Assembly: GCF_965363235.1 (NCBI RefSeq)
Contig: NC_134846.1
Location: forward strand, 90,638,571-90,702,570
Source of the DNA: Mytilus galloprovincialis
Taxonomy: Eukaryota > Mollusca > Bivalvia > Mytilida > Mytilidae
DNA: 64,000 nt
Direction: 5' to 3'
This document shows positions 9,444-19,736 of the stretch, piece after piece. A model generated the notes under the pieces. It had not been told where the DNA came from. It saw nothing but the letters and a program-made list of their open reading frames with translations, and did no database searches. A program made the translations under genes and the position numbers. Within the stretch, counting starts at the first letter, position 1, and every line of letters starts with the position of its first letter.

Positions 9444-9760
9444 TATACAACTCGTCTAAACATCAACCCAACAATGTTAGATCTGTAAATTTGCTTTCGC
9501 AAATTTTTGGTTCTTCCCTCGCCGGGATTCGAACCATGCTACTGTGATATCGTGACACCAAATCGACTGCACTGCAGCCGTCCCGCTAGACCACACGACC
9601 ACCTGGGCTCTCAAAAAAAAGAGTTTTCGCTGGCCGTGTGTTACCTTTCCTCGTCAGTTTTAATCTAGCGGCGTACTACAGTACATGATATATAAGGCAT
9701 GAAGATGTTATTGTTACAGATCAGCTAAATTATCTATAGTAAAGGATCCTACAAATTAAT
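9444..9760 (-). repeat. tRNA-derived SINE, copy 2 (duplicate)
   Basis: Nearly identical to 9001-9319 with a few substitutions and small indels; the tRNA-like head is at about 9516-9610. The copies are in direct orientation and share flanking sequence beyond the SINE, so this is a local duplication rather than two insertions. Confidence 0.85.
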
Positions 9761-9789
9761 TATATAAACTTCCTCGATAGTACGAGTTA

Positions 9790-10744
9790 CATCAAGAACG
9801 GAACCATTATAACGGACCTTCATACCAAACAAACGGATAAACATCAATTCCTTTCTCTTCTTAAAGTTGTCATCATAAACACTGCTCCCGTGGTATCCCA
9901 TTCAGCCAGGCATTGCGAATCAAGAGAATATGCTCTACTGAAAATACGAAAAATGCTAGACTTGGACAACTTCGTAAACATCTAGTTGTTCGAGGATACA
10001 ATAACAACATCATTGATAGCGCTTTCGAAAGAGCAAACAGAACTAGTCGCCAAGAACTTCTTGAGGACAAAAATAAGAATAAAGCAGCTAACAGAACACC
10101 CCTTGTACTCACTTACCATCCTGATTTTTAAAATGTGTCATCCATTGTTCAGAAGCATTGGAAAATTATAGAAAATGATTTAAATCTAAAAAAAAAAAGT
10201 ATTTTCATCACCACCAGTCATGGCCTTCAGAAGACCTAAAAACATCCATGACAAATTAGTGACATCTGTATTAGCAAAGCAGCCTACTCCTTCGCCCAGT
10301 TACTACAAACAATGTGGTCGAAGGAATTGTTTGTGTTGTAAAGCTGCCAATACAAGCAGTTCTTTTATCAGCTCCGTTACTAAACAAAATTATACCATCT
10401 ACTCTAATTCCAACTGTAAAACGGAGAACTCAATTTATATATTAACATGTGACACTTGTGGCATTCAGTATGTGGGAGAAACAATGGACAAATTTAATAT
10501 TCGGCTCAATAACCATCGTTCATCGTACAAAACCAACAAAAACTGTCCTCTCACAAGACATCTTCGTTCAACAAAACATCCTTTTGATAATGTTACTTTC
10601 CAAATTATAGAAGTCAACACCGAGTGGGACACCAGGGCGAGAAGGAGAAGAGAAAACTTTTGGATCCACCAACTCCACACTTTAGAACCTGATGGTCTTA
10701 ACGAAAAAGACGAGAAAAGATACAGGAAAGATAAAAAAAAATAA
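9790..10744 (+). pseudogene. Penelope-like element, 3' remnant with GIY-YIG domain
   Basis: Reading in three frames gives the end of the RT-connection region (KNGTIITDLHTK, then after a shift RIKRICSTENTKN and TPLVLTYHPDF), then the best-preserved stretch at 10220-10744. That stretch has the C-terminal endonuclease: IYILTCDTCGIQYVGET is the GIY-YIG core, followed by the conserved Arg (NIRLNNHRS) and TRHL helix, preceded by a Cys pair (CGRRNCLCC). The breaks are a frameshift near 9860, a TAA in place of a sense codon near 10130 and a shift in the A-run at 10190-10198. It is a dead 5'-truncated copy. The last frame alone is 174 codons. Confidence 0.85.
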
Positions 10745-10826
10745 TTTAAAACAAAGCATCGTCCTTTTTATCCCGTAATATTGGTCAATGGACGTTGCTT
10801 ACTTCAACTACCAATTATGTATTTTT

Positions 10827-10991
10827 AAGGCAGCTAAATCCAAGTGCAACATTTATATTGAGCTGCAAAATTTTCTTATTTTCAAGGCAGCTAAATTCAA
10901 GTGCAACATAGACATTGAGCTGCAAAATGTTCTTATTTTCAAGGCAGCTAAGTGCAACATATACGTTGAGCTGCAAAAGTTTCTTATCATC
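10827..10991 (+). repeat. 57-bp minisatellite, three units
   Basis: Units start at 10827, 10884 and 10941 (aaggcagctaa ... gagctgcaaaa); the third is about 51 bp. It abuts the end of the Penelope remnant. Confidence 0.85.
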
Positions 10992-11159
10992 TACATCCGA
11001 TTTCACCTGGATAGATGCACGCTTGATAAAGCTAGTTGGTCTAGCGAAATATTGCGTTTATTTTCATCATTTTGTAAATATTTTAAAATTCTTATATTTA
11101 CATACTAAATAGTGTGTTAAAATGACATTGTTAGGCAATCTATTATTAATTATATATGA

Positions 11160-11230
11160 GGTATATGAATGCAAATGAGACAACACTATTATCTACCAGA
11201 GACCAAATAATGTACATACACCTGTTTTAA
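11160..11230 (-). repeat. Dispersed repeat R3 fragment
   Basis: Contains aatgagacaacact and ccagagaccaaa, shared with 30248-30400, 46250-46320 and 60945-61095 and, in reverse, with 17925-18010 and 20553-20640. Confidence 0.6.
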
Positions 11231-11303
11231 ATGATGAGTAAATACAAATAAAATATGTATCTTATTAACGACATTGTTTTATCAAGACACAATTTCAATT
11301 CAT

Positions 11304-11522
11304 ATTATTGGAATTATTGTACATCCGTGATATTGTGATGCCACTTTGAAAACTGCGATTCGTAGAAAAGAACCCCCTTCAAATCAAACATATACCATGT
11401 ACATACATGGTATATGTTGATACATACATGGTATATGTTTGATTTGAAGGGGGTTCTTTTCTACGAATCGCAGTTTTCAAAGTGGCATCACAATATCACG
11501 GATGTACAATAATTCCAATAAT
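11304..11522. repeat. Perfect 97-bp inverted repeat, 25-bp loop
   Basis: Arms 11304-11400 and 11426-11522 are exact reverse complements over 97 bp, read base by base, with a 25-base spacer that itself contains catggtatatgtt. A transcript would fold into a very stable hairpin. No target-site duplication is obvious and there is no coding content. Confidence 0.9.
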
Positions 11523-11899
11523 GCATACATTACTATAGACAGTAATGGTGTCTCTTACAAATATTCGGTTTTATGACATTGGACTTTCCATTGACTTACA
11601 AATCATTGAGGGTGCTTCTTCCTTTTAATTTGAGTAAATTGATATTCAAGTTAGTTTTTTTCAATTCCATATCTGCAAATGTCGATTATTTTAAATTTTG
11701 ACCTCGACCATAGATGGGAGGGATCTTCCTCTCGTCTAATCATATGCATATGTATGCGGTGCTTCATGACAGTACCTACAATGTATGTTGATCACCCATA
11801 GTCCCTCTCCCTTTATTATTATAAATACCCGATTTCGTATATCTTTATATGTATCATATGTATACCAATTTACCATAGTATACTCTAAATATACATCAT
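11523..11899. other. No recognisable feature
   Basis: AT-rich spacer between two hairpin structures; nothing identified. Confidence 0.5.
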
Positions 11900-11974
11900 G
11901 TTAAACTTTACTATCAATGTGCCACTTGGCTTGTAGTACTTATAGCCAAGTGGCACATTGGTATTAAACTTTAA
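11900..11974. repeat. Short hairpin, 31-bp imperfect arms
   Basis: The inner 16 bp (aatgtgccacttggct and its complement) are perfect with a 12-base loop; the arms extend to about 31 bp with three mismatches. The size would fit a small MITE or a precursor-like stem. Confidence 0.75.
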
Positions 11975-12559
11975 ATAAGCAATACAGTTCTAACTTTCGA
12001 TTTTAAACAATTGATATGTATTGCTGTCACATATCTTTTTTAATGAAATGTCTTTGTCGCTAAGGATTGACCATGTTGGGGTCATCTTTGATGCGACATT
12101 GTTGTAAACTTTGTCAATGATTCTGTCGTCAAAAATATAATTATAAACCCTACCTGTATCAGTAGCGTGGTCTTGTAATGATTATCTTACATGTTATGCC
12201 AGTCAGTATAGATTTTTGAAAAACACATACAGAAGGTTTTCTTGTTAGTCTATTTTTAGTTAACCTTAGTAGTTAATACACTAAACTATAAATATCTTTT
12301 TGTGAGTAACTGGGACTTTAAATTCAGACAAACAAATACACCTACACGAATACTTATGTTGTATGTCATAAATTTTGGTCGTTTGTCGATTGAAAGCTAA
12401 CTTTCATTATTCTAAAAGAAAACTGTTGTTAACTTAGATTTGAAAATATGACTCTTTTTGACAAATTAAAAACTGGGTTCAAAATCATAACATAAATACA
12501 TGTTCAGAGACTCATCAGATATCATATTAGAACCCAAATAATTCATTTTTGTTAAAATC

Positions 12560-12700
12560 AAACTTTATCTAATGTTGGATCCTTTGGAGAGGGGGGACAA
12601 GGGGGGTCCCAATAACAGCAAAACAGCAAATTAATTTGGCTCATAACAGATAACAAGGAATTAAAATGGACAAAAACAGATAACAGTAAATGAAATATTA
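12560..12700 (+). repeat. Repeat with AACAGATAACAA units, copy 1
   Basis: A G-rich lead (gagaggggggacaagg) is followed by irregular repeats of ataacagataacaa. The same motifs dominate 14215-14400. The bases 11975-12559 before it contain nothing I recognise. Confidence 0.6.
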
Positions 12701-12852
12701 AAATAATTCGGTCTTTGACAAATCAGTATTTCTTATTACGGATATAATCCTTTGTAATGCATTCCATTTTCTATGATTATGTTTTTAGTATTAATTTATG
12801 TATCTAGAATGTGTTTAAATTACTACTCAATATATTATAATATTTTTTTATA

Positions 12853-13410
12853 CGCTCGTTTACGGAACGTATTATGGTATACTGTTGTCCGTCTGTTGTC
12901 AACATGTCGGACATTAACTCAAAAACTCTTTAACCAATTTGCATTAAACTTTGGGAAATTGTTTATATCTATTGACGTGAGCTCCCTTTTGTTTTGTTTT
13001 TTTTATAAATTTTAGATTTTAAGTTTCTTGGTAATGGGTTTTTATTCAATAAAATTGGTGGTTTTTTTTCAGTTTTCTGATAATATAGATCTCAAAAATG
13101 CTTTCACAAAGCAAGGAATTTTGGTGAATTGTTTATATCTATAAACACGAGGTCACTTTAAATTTTTATAAATTTTACGTTTCCGACTTAATGGGTTTTA
13201 TTAATTAAAAAGGGGGGAGTTTCCAGTTTTCAGACTTTTTATTAATTTTAGATTTTATGTTATTGAGTTAAGGGATTTTATTCATTAGAAAAAGGTGGTA
13301 TTTTCTAGTTTTCAAAAATAACTCAAAAATGCTTTCAGCAGTTCTCATGAAACGTAAGTGTATTGTTTATATATATTGACTGAAGCTCCCTTTGTTGCTA
13401 ATAAAAAAAA
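12853..13410 (+). repeat. Dispersed repeat R5, with internal subrepeats
   Basis: Starts cgctcgtttacggaacgtatt, then catgtcggacattaactc; the phrase 'tgaattgtttatatctattgac ... gctccctttt' recurs inside it three times with about 190-bp spacing. A longer copy is at 42264-43280. Confidence 0.75.
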
Positions 13411-13439
13411 TGACCTAAAAGAGTTTGAATATTCTGACT

Positions 13440-13811
13440 TTTTCTAAATGACCATTTAATGAGGTGTGTGATTTTTTCTTAATAAGACTATGAGGCAAAG
13501 TGGTATATAGGTTAGAAAAATCAAAAGCACCAATTATAAGCATGCAATTTATCAAGTACTTTTGAACGAATTTTGACACTCCAAAAGCAATTTATTCCAC
13601 GATTTTCAAAGGCCTTATTTGAACAACTTTTTATCTTGTTTTTGATTGTACCAAGTGTACTAGTAAGTAGAATACATAGTTTAGTAGGGAAACAATGACT
13701 TGAAACGAAATAAATCTTTGTTTGTAATGAGTTATGTGCAGCTTCGGACCCAAGTACATGGTTGGAACTTTCATTGTACAATGCATTTGGTTCTGCTTTG
13801 AAAAGGATCAC
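13440..13811 (-). pseudogene. Reverse transcriptase remnant
   Basis: The minus-strand frame 13811-13521 reads KLCILLTSTLGTIKNK and later NKAFENRGINCFWSVK. After a frameshift near 13521 it continues with FDFSNLYTTLPHSLIK. This combination is characteristic of RT-like proteins I know from bivalves and cnidarians, probably Penelope-related. No full domain remains. Confidence 0.6.
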
Positions 13812-14214
13812 AGAGCTGAGTCTGTACCATATTATATATAAGGTTAAGTGGTTGTTAGGACCTAGTCCTTAATTGAGATCCTTGTCAGATATTCCTGGCC
13901 ATATGTTTTCCTTTTTGTCATATTAAGAATTGTTTTAATTTAATATATTCGTAGGGGAAACAAGGAACATTATTCTCATACAAAAAATTAAGATAATTCT
14001 AAATACACATTCTTAAAAAAAAAAAATGGAATTTATTACAAAGGATAATCATAAGATATACTTGAATTGTCCTGGACCTCACTTCTGTGATGGGTATATG
14101 TTAATGGAATCCTTTTCTAAATACGGGACAAACATATCAGTAGTGCTAGACCCCAATGTCCAATGATCTTCAATTTATACCGAATATTGACTGTCAAAAA
14201 AAATGCTAACATTC

Positions 14215-14545
14215 CAATTTTCAATAACAGTTAACAGCAAATACATTATCACAATAACAGATAACAAAAAAACTGAAAGCCCAATAACAGCTAACAAAGA
14301 ATAAGACAATAACAGCTAACAGCGAATATATTTTCAAAATAACAGATAACAAAGAATTAAATTGCCCCATAACAGCATAACAGTTAAACCCCTTGCCCCC
14401 TCTTTGGACTTTAGTGAGGACCAATTTGAATACAGGGCCAAAAAATCAAAATCAAAATACCTGTTTAAATTAAGCATATCAAAGAACCAAAAGATTTTAT
14501 TTTTTGTTGAAATCAAACTAATGTGGACCAAATTGATAATTGGGG
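14215..14545 (+). repeat. AACAGATAACAA repeat, copy 2, with bivalve flank repeat
   Basis: 14220-14385 has seven or so imperfect units of ataacagctaacaaagaat. 14400-14545 (ttagtgaggaccaatttg ... gttgaaatcaaactaatgtg) is a common bivalve dispersed sequence, a relative of which also lies at 12530-12580. 13870-14215 shows nothing. Confidence 0.6.
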
Positions 14546-14595
14546 CCTTATTTCAAAATACACAATTAGATTCAGCGTGAACAAGTTAAGTAAAC

Positions 14596-15036
14596 GAGTG
14601 TGTGATAGCCATTTAAATGAGTAAGTAACAGCCATTTAAACGAGTATGTGACAGCCATTTAAATGAGTAAGTAACAGCCATTTAAACGAGTATGTGACAG
14701 CCATTTAAATGAGTATGTGACAGCCATTTTAATGAGAATGAAACCATTATTTAAACGAGTGTGTGACAACCATTCAGATGAGTATGTGACAGCCATTTAA
14801 ATGAGTATGCGACAGCCATTTTAATGAGTATGAACCCATTATTTAAACGAGTGTGTGACAGCCATTTAAATGAGTATGTGACAGCCACTAAAATGAGTAT
14901 GTGAGTGACAGTCATTTAAATGAGTATGAAACCGCAATTTAAATGAGTATGTGACAGCGATTTAAATGAGAACGTGACAGCCATTGAAATTAGTATGTGA
15001 CCGCCACTTAAATGAGTATGTGACAGCCATTTAAAT
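14596..15036 (+). repeat. 23-bp minisatellite, left block
   Basis: About 19 units of gagtatgtgacagccatttaaat with substitutions. The array resumes at 15618 after an insertion. Confidence 0.92.
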
Positions 15037-15617
15037 ACAAAAAAAGATAGAGAAAATTCAAGAGAGAGCACTAAGGTTTTTCTATGAAGACCATGCTTCA
15101 AGTTATGAAGATCTACTCTGCAAATCAAAATTACCATCTTTAAAAATAAGAAGAATGCGATCTTTGGCGATTGAAGTTTTCAAAATTATAAATAAAGATT
15201 GTCCTGTATATCTCCATGATTTGATTCACTTAAAGGAAAACACTTACTCTTTCAGATACCAGAATACAGCAGATCTACCACATGTAAGAACAACTGCATA
15301 TGGCCTACAATCTTTCATGTATGCGGGTGCTAGGCTTTGAAATGAGCTGCCAGATGAGCTTCGAAAGCAATCATCTGTAAATCAATTCAAGAACTTGATA
15401 AATTCTTGGTCTGGCAGCTCATGCCAATGCTTTGCCTGCAAAACCAGTTAATCTCTGTTCATTATTTTTTGGTTTGTTGCTTTATTTTCAGCATGGCAAA
15501 TTTATTTTGTTATCTTTACTATAGTGCTTCTGCTGCTTTGTGCTAATTATAGAAACTTTATGTGCTTTTAATGTGCAAACCATTTCATTTGTGCTTTTGT
15601 GTTTTTATTTCATGATT
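15037..15617 (+). pseudogene. LINE 3' tail inserted in the minisatellite
   Basis: Encodes the C-terminal tail of a CR1/Jockey-type non-LTR retrotransposon polyprotein: IQERALRFFYEDHASSYEDL, later RRMRSLAIEVFKIINK and, after a TGA at 15338-15340, NELPDELRKQSSVNQFKNL. It is heavily 5'-truncated and non-functional. Its edges fall inside satellite units, so the array existed first. Confidence 0.8.
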
Positions 15618-15683
15618 GTATGTGACAGCCATTTTAATGAGTATGTGACAGCCATTTTAATGAGTATGTGACAGCCATTTAAA
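15618..15683 (+). repeat. 23-bp minisatellite, right block
   Basis: About three units in the same phase and orientation as the left block, followed by an (AAAC)n run at 15686-15718. Confidence 0.9.
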
Positions 15684-15814
15684 TATAAACAAACAAACAA
15701 ACAAACAAAAAACAAACATATTTTCTCAATGATAAGAGATGCATATTTTATATTTCCATTGCGTGGAGGTGTTATTCATACAATTTTATTAATTCAAGCT
15801 ATTACAAAGATTAT

Positions 15815-16464
15815 GTGGCCAAGTTTAAATTAATTTGGCCAAGTAGTTTCAGAGTAGAAGATTTTTGTAAAAGATAACTAAGATTTACGAAAATTGTTAA
15901 AAATTGACTATAAAGGGCAATAACTCCTAAAGGGGTCAACTGACCATTTCGGTCATGTTGACTTATTTTCAAATCTTACTTTGCTGAACATTATTGCTGT
16001 TTACAGTTTATCTCTATCTATAATAATATTCAAAATAATAACCAAAAACAGCAAGATTTCCTTAAAATTACCAATTCAGGGGCAGCAACCCAACAACAGG
16101 TTGTCCGATTGATCTGAAAATTTCAGGGCAGATAGATTTTACCTGATAAACAATTTTAATCCATGTCAGATTTGCTCTAAATGCTTTGGTTTTTGAGTTA
16201 TAGGCCAAAAACTGCATCTTACCCCTATGTTCTATTTTTAGCCATGGCGGCCATCTTGGTTGGTTGGCCGGGTCACCGGACACATTTTTTAAACTAGATA
16301 CCCTAATGATGATTGTGGCCAAGTTTTATTTAATTTGGCCAAGTAGTTTCAGAGGAGAAGATATTTGTTAAAGTTAACGACGACGGACGACGGCAGCCGA
16401 CGGACGACGGACGCAAAGTGATGGGAAAAGCTCACTTGACCCTTTGGGCCAGGTGAGCTAAAAA
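15815..16464 (+). repeat. Molluscan dispersed repeat R1, copy 1
   Basis: Contains gggtcaactgaccatttcgg, ggcggccatcttggttgg, a GACGGACG-rich stretch and a terminal stem gctcactt ... aggtgagc. Other copies are at 16660-17806 and, reversed, at 61150-61437. Confidence 0.85.
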
Positions 16465-16659
16465 CTTTTTAAAAAATCTTAAAATTACGAATTTAGTGGC
16501 AGCAACAGTGAGCTAAAAATATTTTAAAAAGGTTATTCAGAGCAAACCCATATTAAGGAACTCACGCTCTAAAGAGCCTGTGTCGCTCACCTTGGTATAT
16601 ATGTGAATATTAAACAAAAGAAACAGATGGATTCATGACAAAATTGTGTTTTGGTGATG

Positions 16660-17806
16660 GTGATGTGTTTGTACATCTTACTTTACTGAACATTCTTGCT
16701 GCTTACAATTATCTCTATCTATAATAAACTTGGCCCAATGAAAATTGTTAAAAATTGACTATAAAGGACATTAACTCCTTAGGGGGTCAATTGACCATTT
16801 CAGTCATGTTGACTTATTTGTAAATCTTACTTTGCTGAACATTATTGCTTTTTACAGGTTATCTCTATCTATAATAGTATTCAAGATAATAACCAAAAAC
16901 AGCAAAATTTCCTTAAAATTACCAATTTAGGGGCACCAACCCAACAACGGGTTGTCCGATTCATCTGAAAATTTCAGGGCAGATAGATGTTGCCCTGATG
17001 AACGATTTAACCTCATGTCAGATTTGCTCTAAATGCTTTGGTTTTTGAGTTAAAAGCCAAAAACCGCATTTTACTCCTATGTTCTATTTTTAGCCCTGGT
17101 GGCTATCTTGGTTGGTTGACCGAGTCACCGGACACATTTTTTAAACTAGATACTCCAATGATGATTGTGGACAAGTTTGGATTAATTTGGCCCAGTAGTT
17201 TCAGAGGAGAAGATTTTTGTAAAAGATTACTAAGATTTAAGAAAAATGGTTAAAGTTGACTATAAAGGGCAATAACTCCGAAAGGGGTCAACTGACCATT
17301 TCGGTCATGTTGACTTATTTGTCAATCTTACTTTGCTGAACATTATTGCTGTTTACAGTTTATCTCTATCTATGATAATATTCAAGATAATAACCAAAAA
17401 CAGTAAAATTTCCATAAAATTACCAATTCAGGGGCAGCAACCCAACAACAGGTTGTCCGATTCATCTGAAAATTTCAGGGCAGATAGATCTTGACCTGAT
17501 GAACGATTTAACCTCATGTCAGATTTGCTCCAAATGCTTTGGTTTTTGAGTTAAAAGCCAAAAACCGCATTTTACTCCTATGTTCTAATCTTAGCCCTGG
17601 TTGCCATCTTGGTTGTTTGACCGGGTCACCGGACACATTTTTTAAACTAGATACCCCAATGATGATTGTGGCCAAGTTTGGTAAAATTTGGCCCATTAGT
17701 TTCAGAGAAGAAGATTTTTGTAAAAGCTAACGACGGACGACGACGACAGACGACCAAAGTGATGAGAAAAGCTCACTTGGCCCTTTAGGCCAGGTGAGCT
17801 AAAAAA
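16660..17806 (+). repeat. R1, two tandem units
   Basis: Two successive R1 bodies, about 16700-17255 and 17256-17806, sharing ggtcaactgaccatt and ggtcaccggacacatttttt; the second ends with the terminal stem at 17771-17800. Open frames inside are incidental. Confidence 0.85.
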
Positions 17807-17924
17807 GGAAACAATTTATAATCAATTTACATTGGAAAGGGCATTATCAACATCCATATCACATATAACTTACAAATGAGCATTCTATTTATAGCTTGCC
17901 ATGTGGTACTAGATTTACTCATTG

Positions 17925-18010
17925 TTGAAGACCATAAAGTGATCTATTGTTGTTTATAACTTACATTATTTGGTGTCTGGTGGAACATTGTCTCATTAGC
18001 TATCATAGTA
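17925..18010 (+). repeat. R3 fragment
   Basis: gttgaagaccataaagtgatc and tggaacattgtctcattagc match the R3 consensus. Confidence 0.6.
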
Positions 18011-18320
18011 CATTGTGTTTTATATTCAATTTTCAAAGAAAACAAACAATAATCTTTATTAGTGAGGAAGCTTTGTCAGTTAGAATCCTCTTCTAGTTTA
18101 ATACTAACTCCATTAATGAACAGATTCATAAATAAATGTTTTTTTCTGACAAATTTATTCAGATAAAAAAACAGTGGCACATGTTCATTAATTAGATTCA
18201 GGCTATAATGCTGTGGAATGTGGAATACAAATCTCACACAAAAACAAATAATATCAATAAACAAAATAGTTAAAAAAAAATAATCAATTACTACAGACTT
18301 CAGCTCTGACATTTCAGACC

Positions 18321-18342
18321 TATATATATATATATATATATG
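18321..18342. repeat. (TA)n microsatellite
   Basis: Uninterrupted TA run of about eleven units. Confidence 0.9.
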
Positions 18343-19736
18343 AGATGCTTACTGAGACAATGTCTAGTTTGTAATCAAATCATTCAATTCATAAACATTC
18401 TTAAGGCAATAACTTATATGTCAGAAATCCTATCAAGGTGCATATCCTCTTCTAATACAAAAATATAATATATAATAATAAATTTCAATCTGTTTAACAG
18501 ATTGAAAATCACAAATTAAAAATAAATTATTTAAAGTAGAGAATTGCTAAGAACTCACTAATATCTACTTATCATATATTAAAAATTCAAGAAGAAAATA
18601 TTGTCTCCCTTGACTTGCTGCAATCAATACTGTTCAATGAAATATAAAAAATATATTATTTAATATCAGATTATACAATCCATCTTGTATAGGACTGGAT
18701 TTTTTATAAGCTTTGTCTTTATACAATCTTTTTGTTCAAATGTAGGTTTGCTATTTGAATAATAAATACTTGGAATTGAAACAACATGTGTTATAACATT
18801 TGCAACATAACTGATATAGGAAGAATTTGTTTACCATTATGGTGCCAAAGTAACTAAACTGTTACAAAGATACATTAATAAGCCTTTTTTATACAAATAA
18901 TTCAAATACTTTGAAAAATCTTGCTACATTTTTGAAAATGCTAAATGCTGTAAAGAGGAAGTTTTGTCAATGTGACATTATGAAAAAAAATATAATCTTT
19001 TTAATAAGTTAATTTATTACAAATGCTAGTCTATTACAAACAATTTATAAAATAATATATATGTGTGTGTATTGTAATGTTAAATATATTTGTTACTTTT
19101 AAACTGTAGTTGACATTATAAGTTGTGAACTTATAAACGTACCATAGGATGGAAGCCAGTTTTGTACAATGCATTTGATTTGATTATATTTTATTTGATT
19201 TAACATGATAAAATGATTATCACAAGAACATTATAACATGTTCTCCTCCAAGAATTACATATTGGAGGCTTTGGAGCTCTGTTTTCAAATTCTACCCTCT
19301 AAATAGGTTTGTACCAAAATGACCACTTTAATTCAACTAATTCTGTTATTATTCTACCATTCTTATTATGCATGTCATATTTTGACTATGAGTGTGATAT
19401 TTGCTGATGGACGTAAAGCATAGATCATTAAATCCAAATAATTTTCAAGCAATTTCTATTTTCTCTTTCATTTTCAGCGTGTTTGACTATTAAGTATTTG
19501 CCTGAACTTTGATGTTATGTCTATATTTGAAGTTCTTAATTTGTGAGTTCTTACAATTCATGAAACGTTTATAATAAAACAATATACAAGTTCAAAAAAA
19601 TTAATTTCTACCTTATAAACATTTTGAGAATCATATGAATCTTTAAAAAGAAATGGCATTAAGAAAGGGAGATAATTTTGACTGACTAGAGGTGATGTAA
19701 ATGTTAAGTACAAATCTCCAATTGAATGAAGAAGAT
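18343..19736. other. Downstream flank of the PLBD1 gene
   Basis: AT-rich and without recognised coding sequence. It should contain the PLBD1 3' untranslated region; a minus-strand AATAAA at 19190-19195 is one candidate polyadenylation signal, giving a tail of about 540 bases. Confidence 0.4.

Noticed and set aside
9074..9610. Functional tRNA genes
   Set aside because: The tRNA-like heads have A- and B-box motifs but are too long and attached to SINE bodies, and they occur in a duplicated repeat.
15155..15340. Independent small gene
   Set aside because: It is the tail of a LINE polyprotein interrupted by TGA.
16068..17730. Several 60-84-codon frames on both strands
   Set aside because: They fall inside R1 repeats and recur with the repeat, with no sign of protein constraint.
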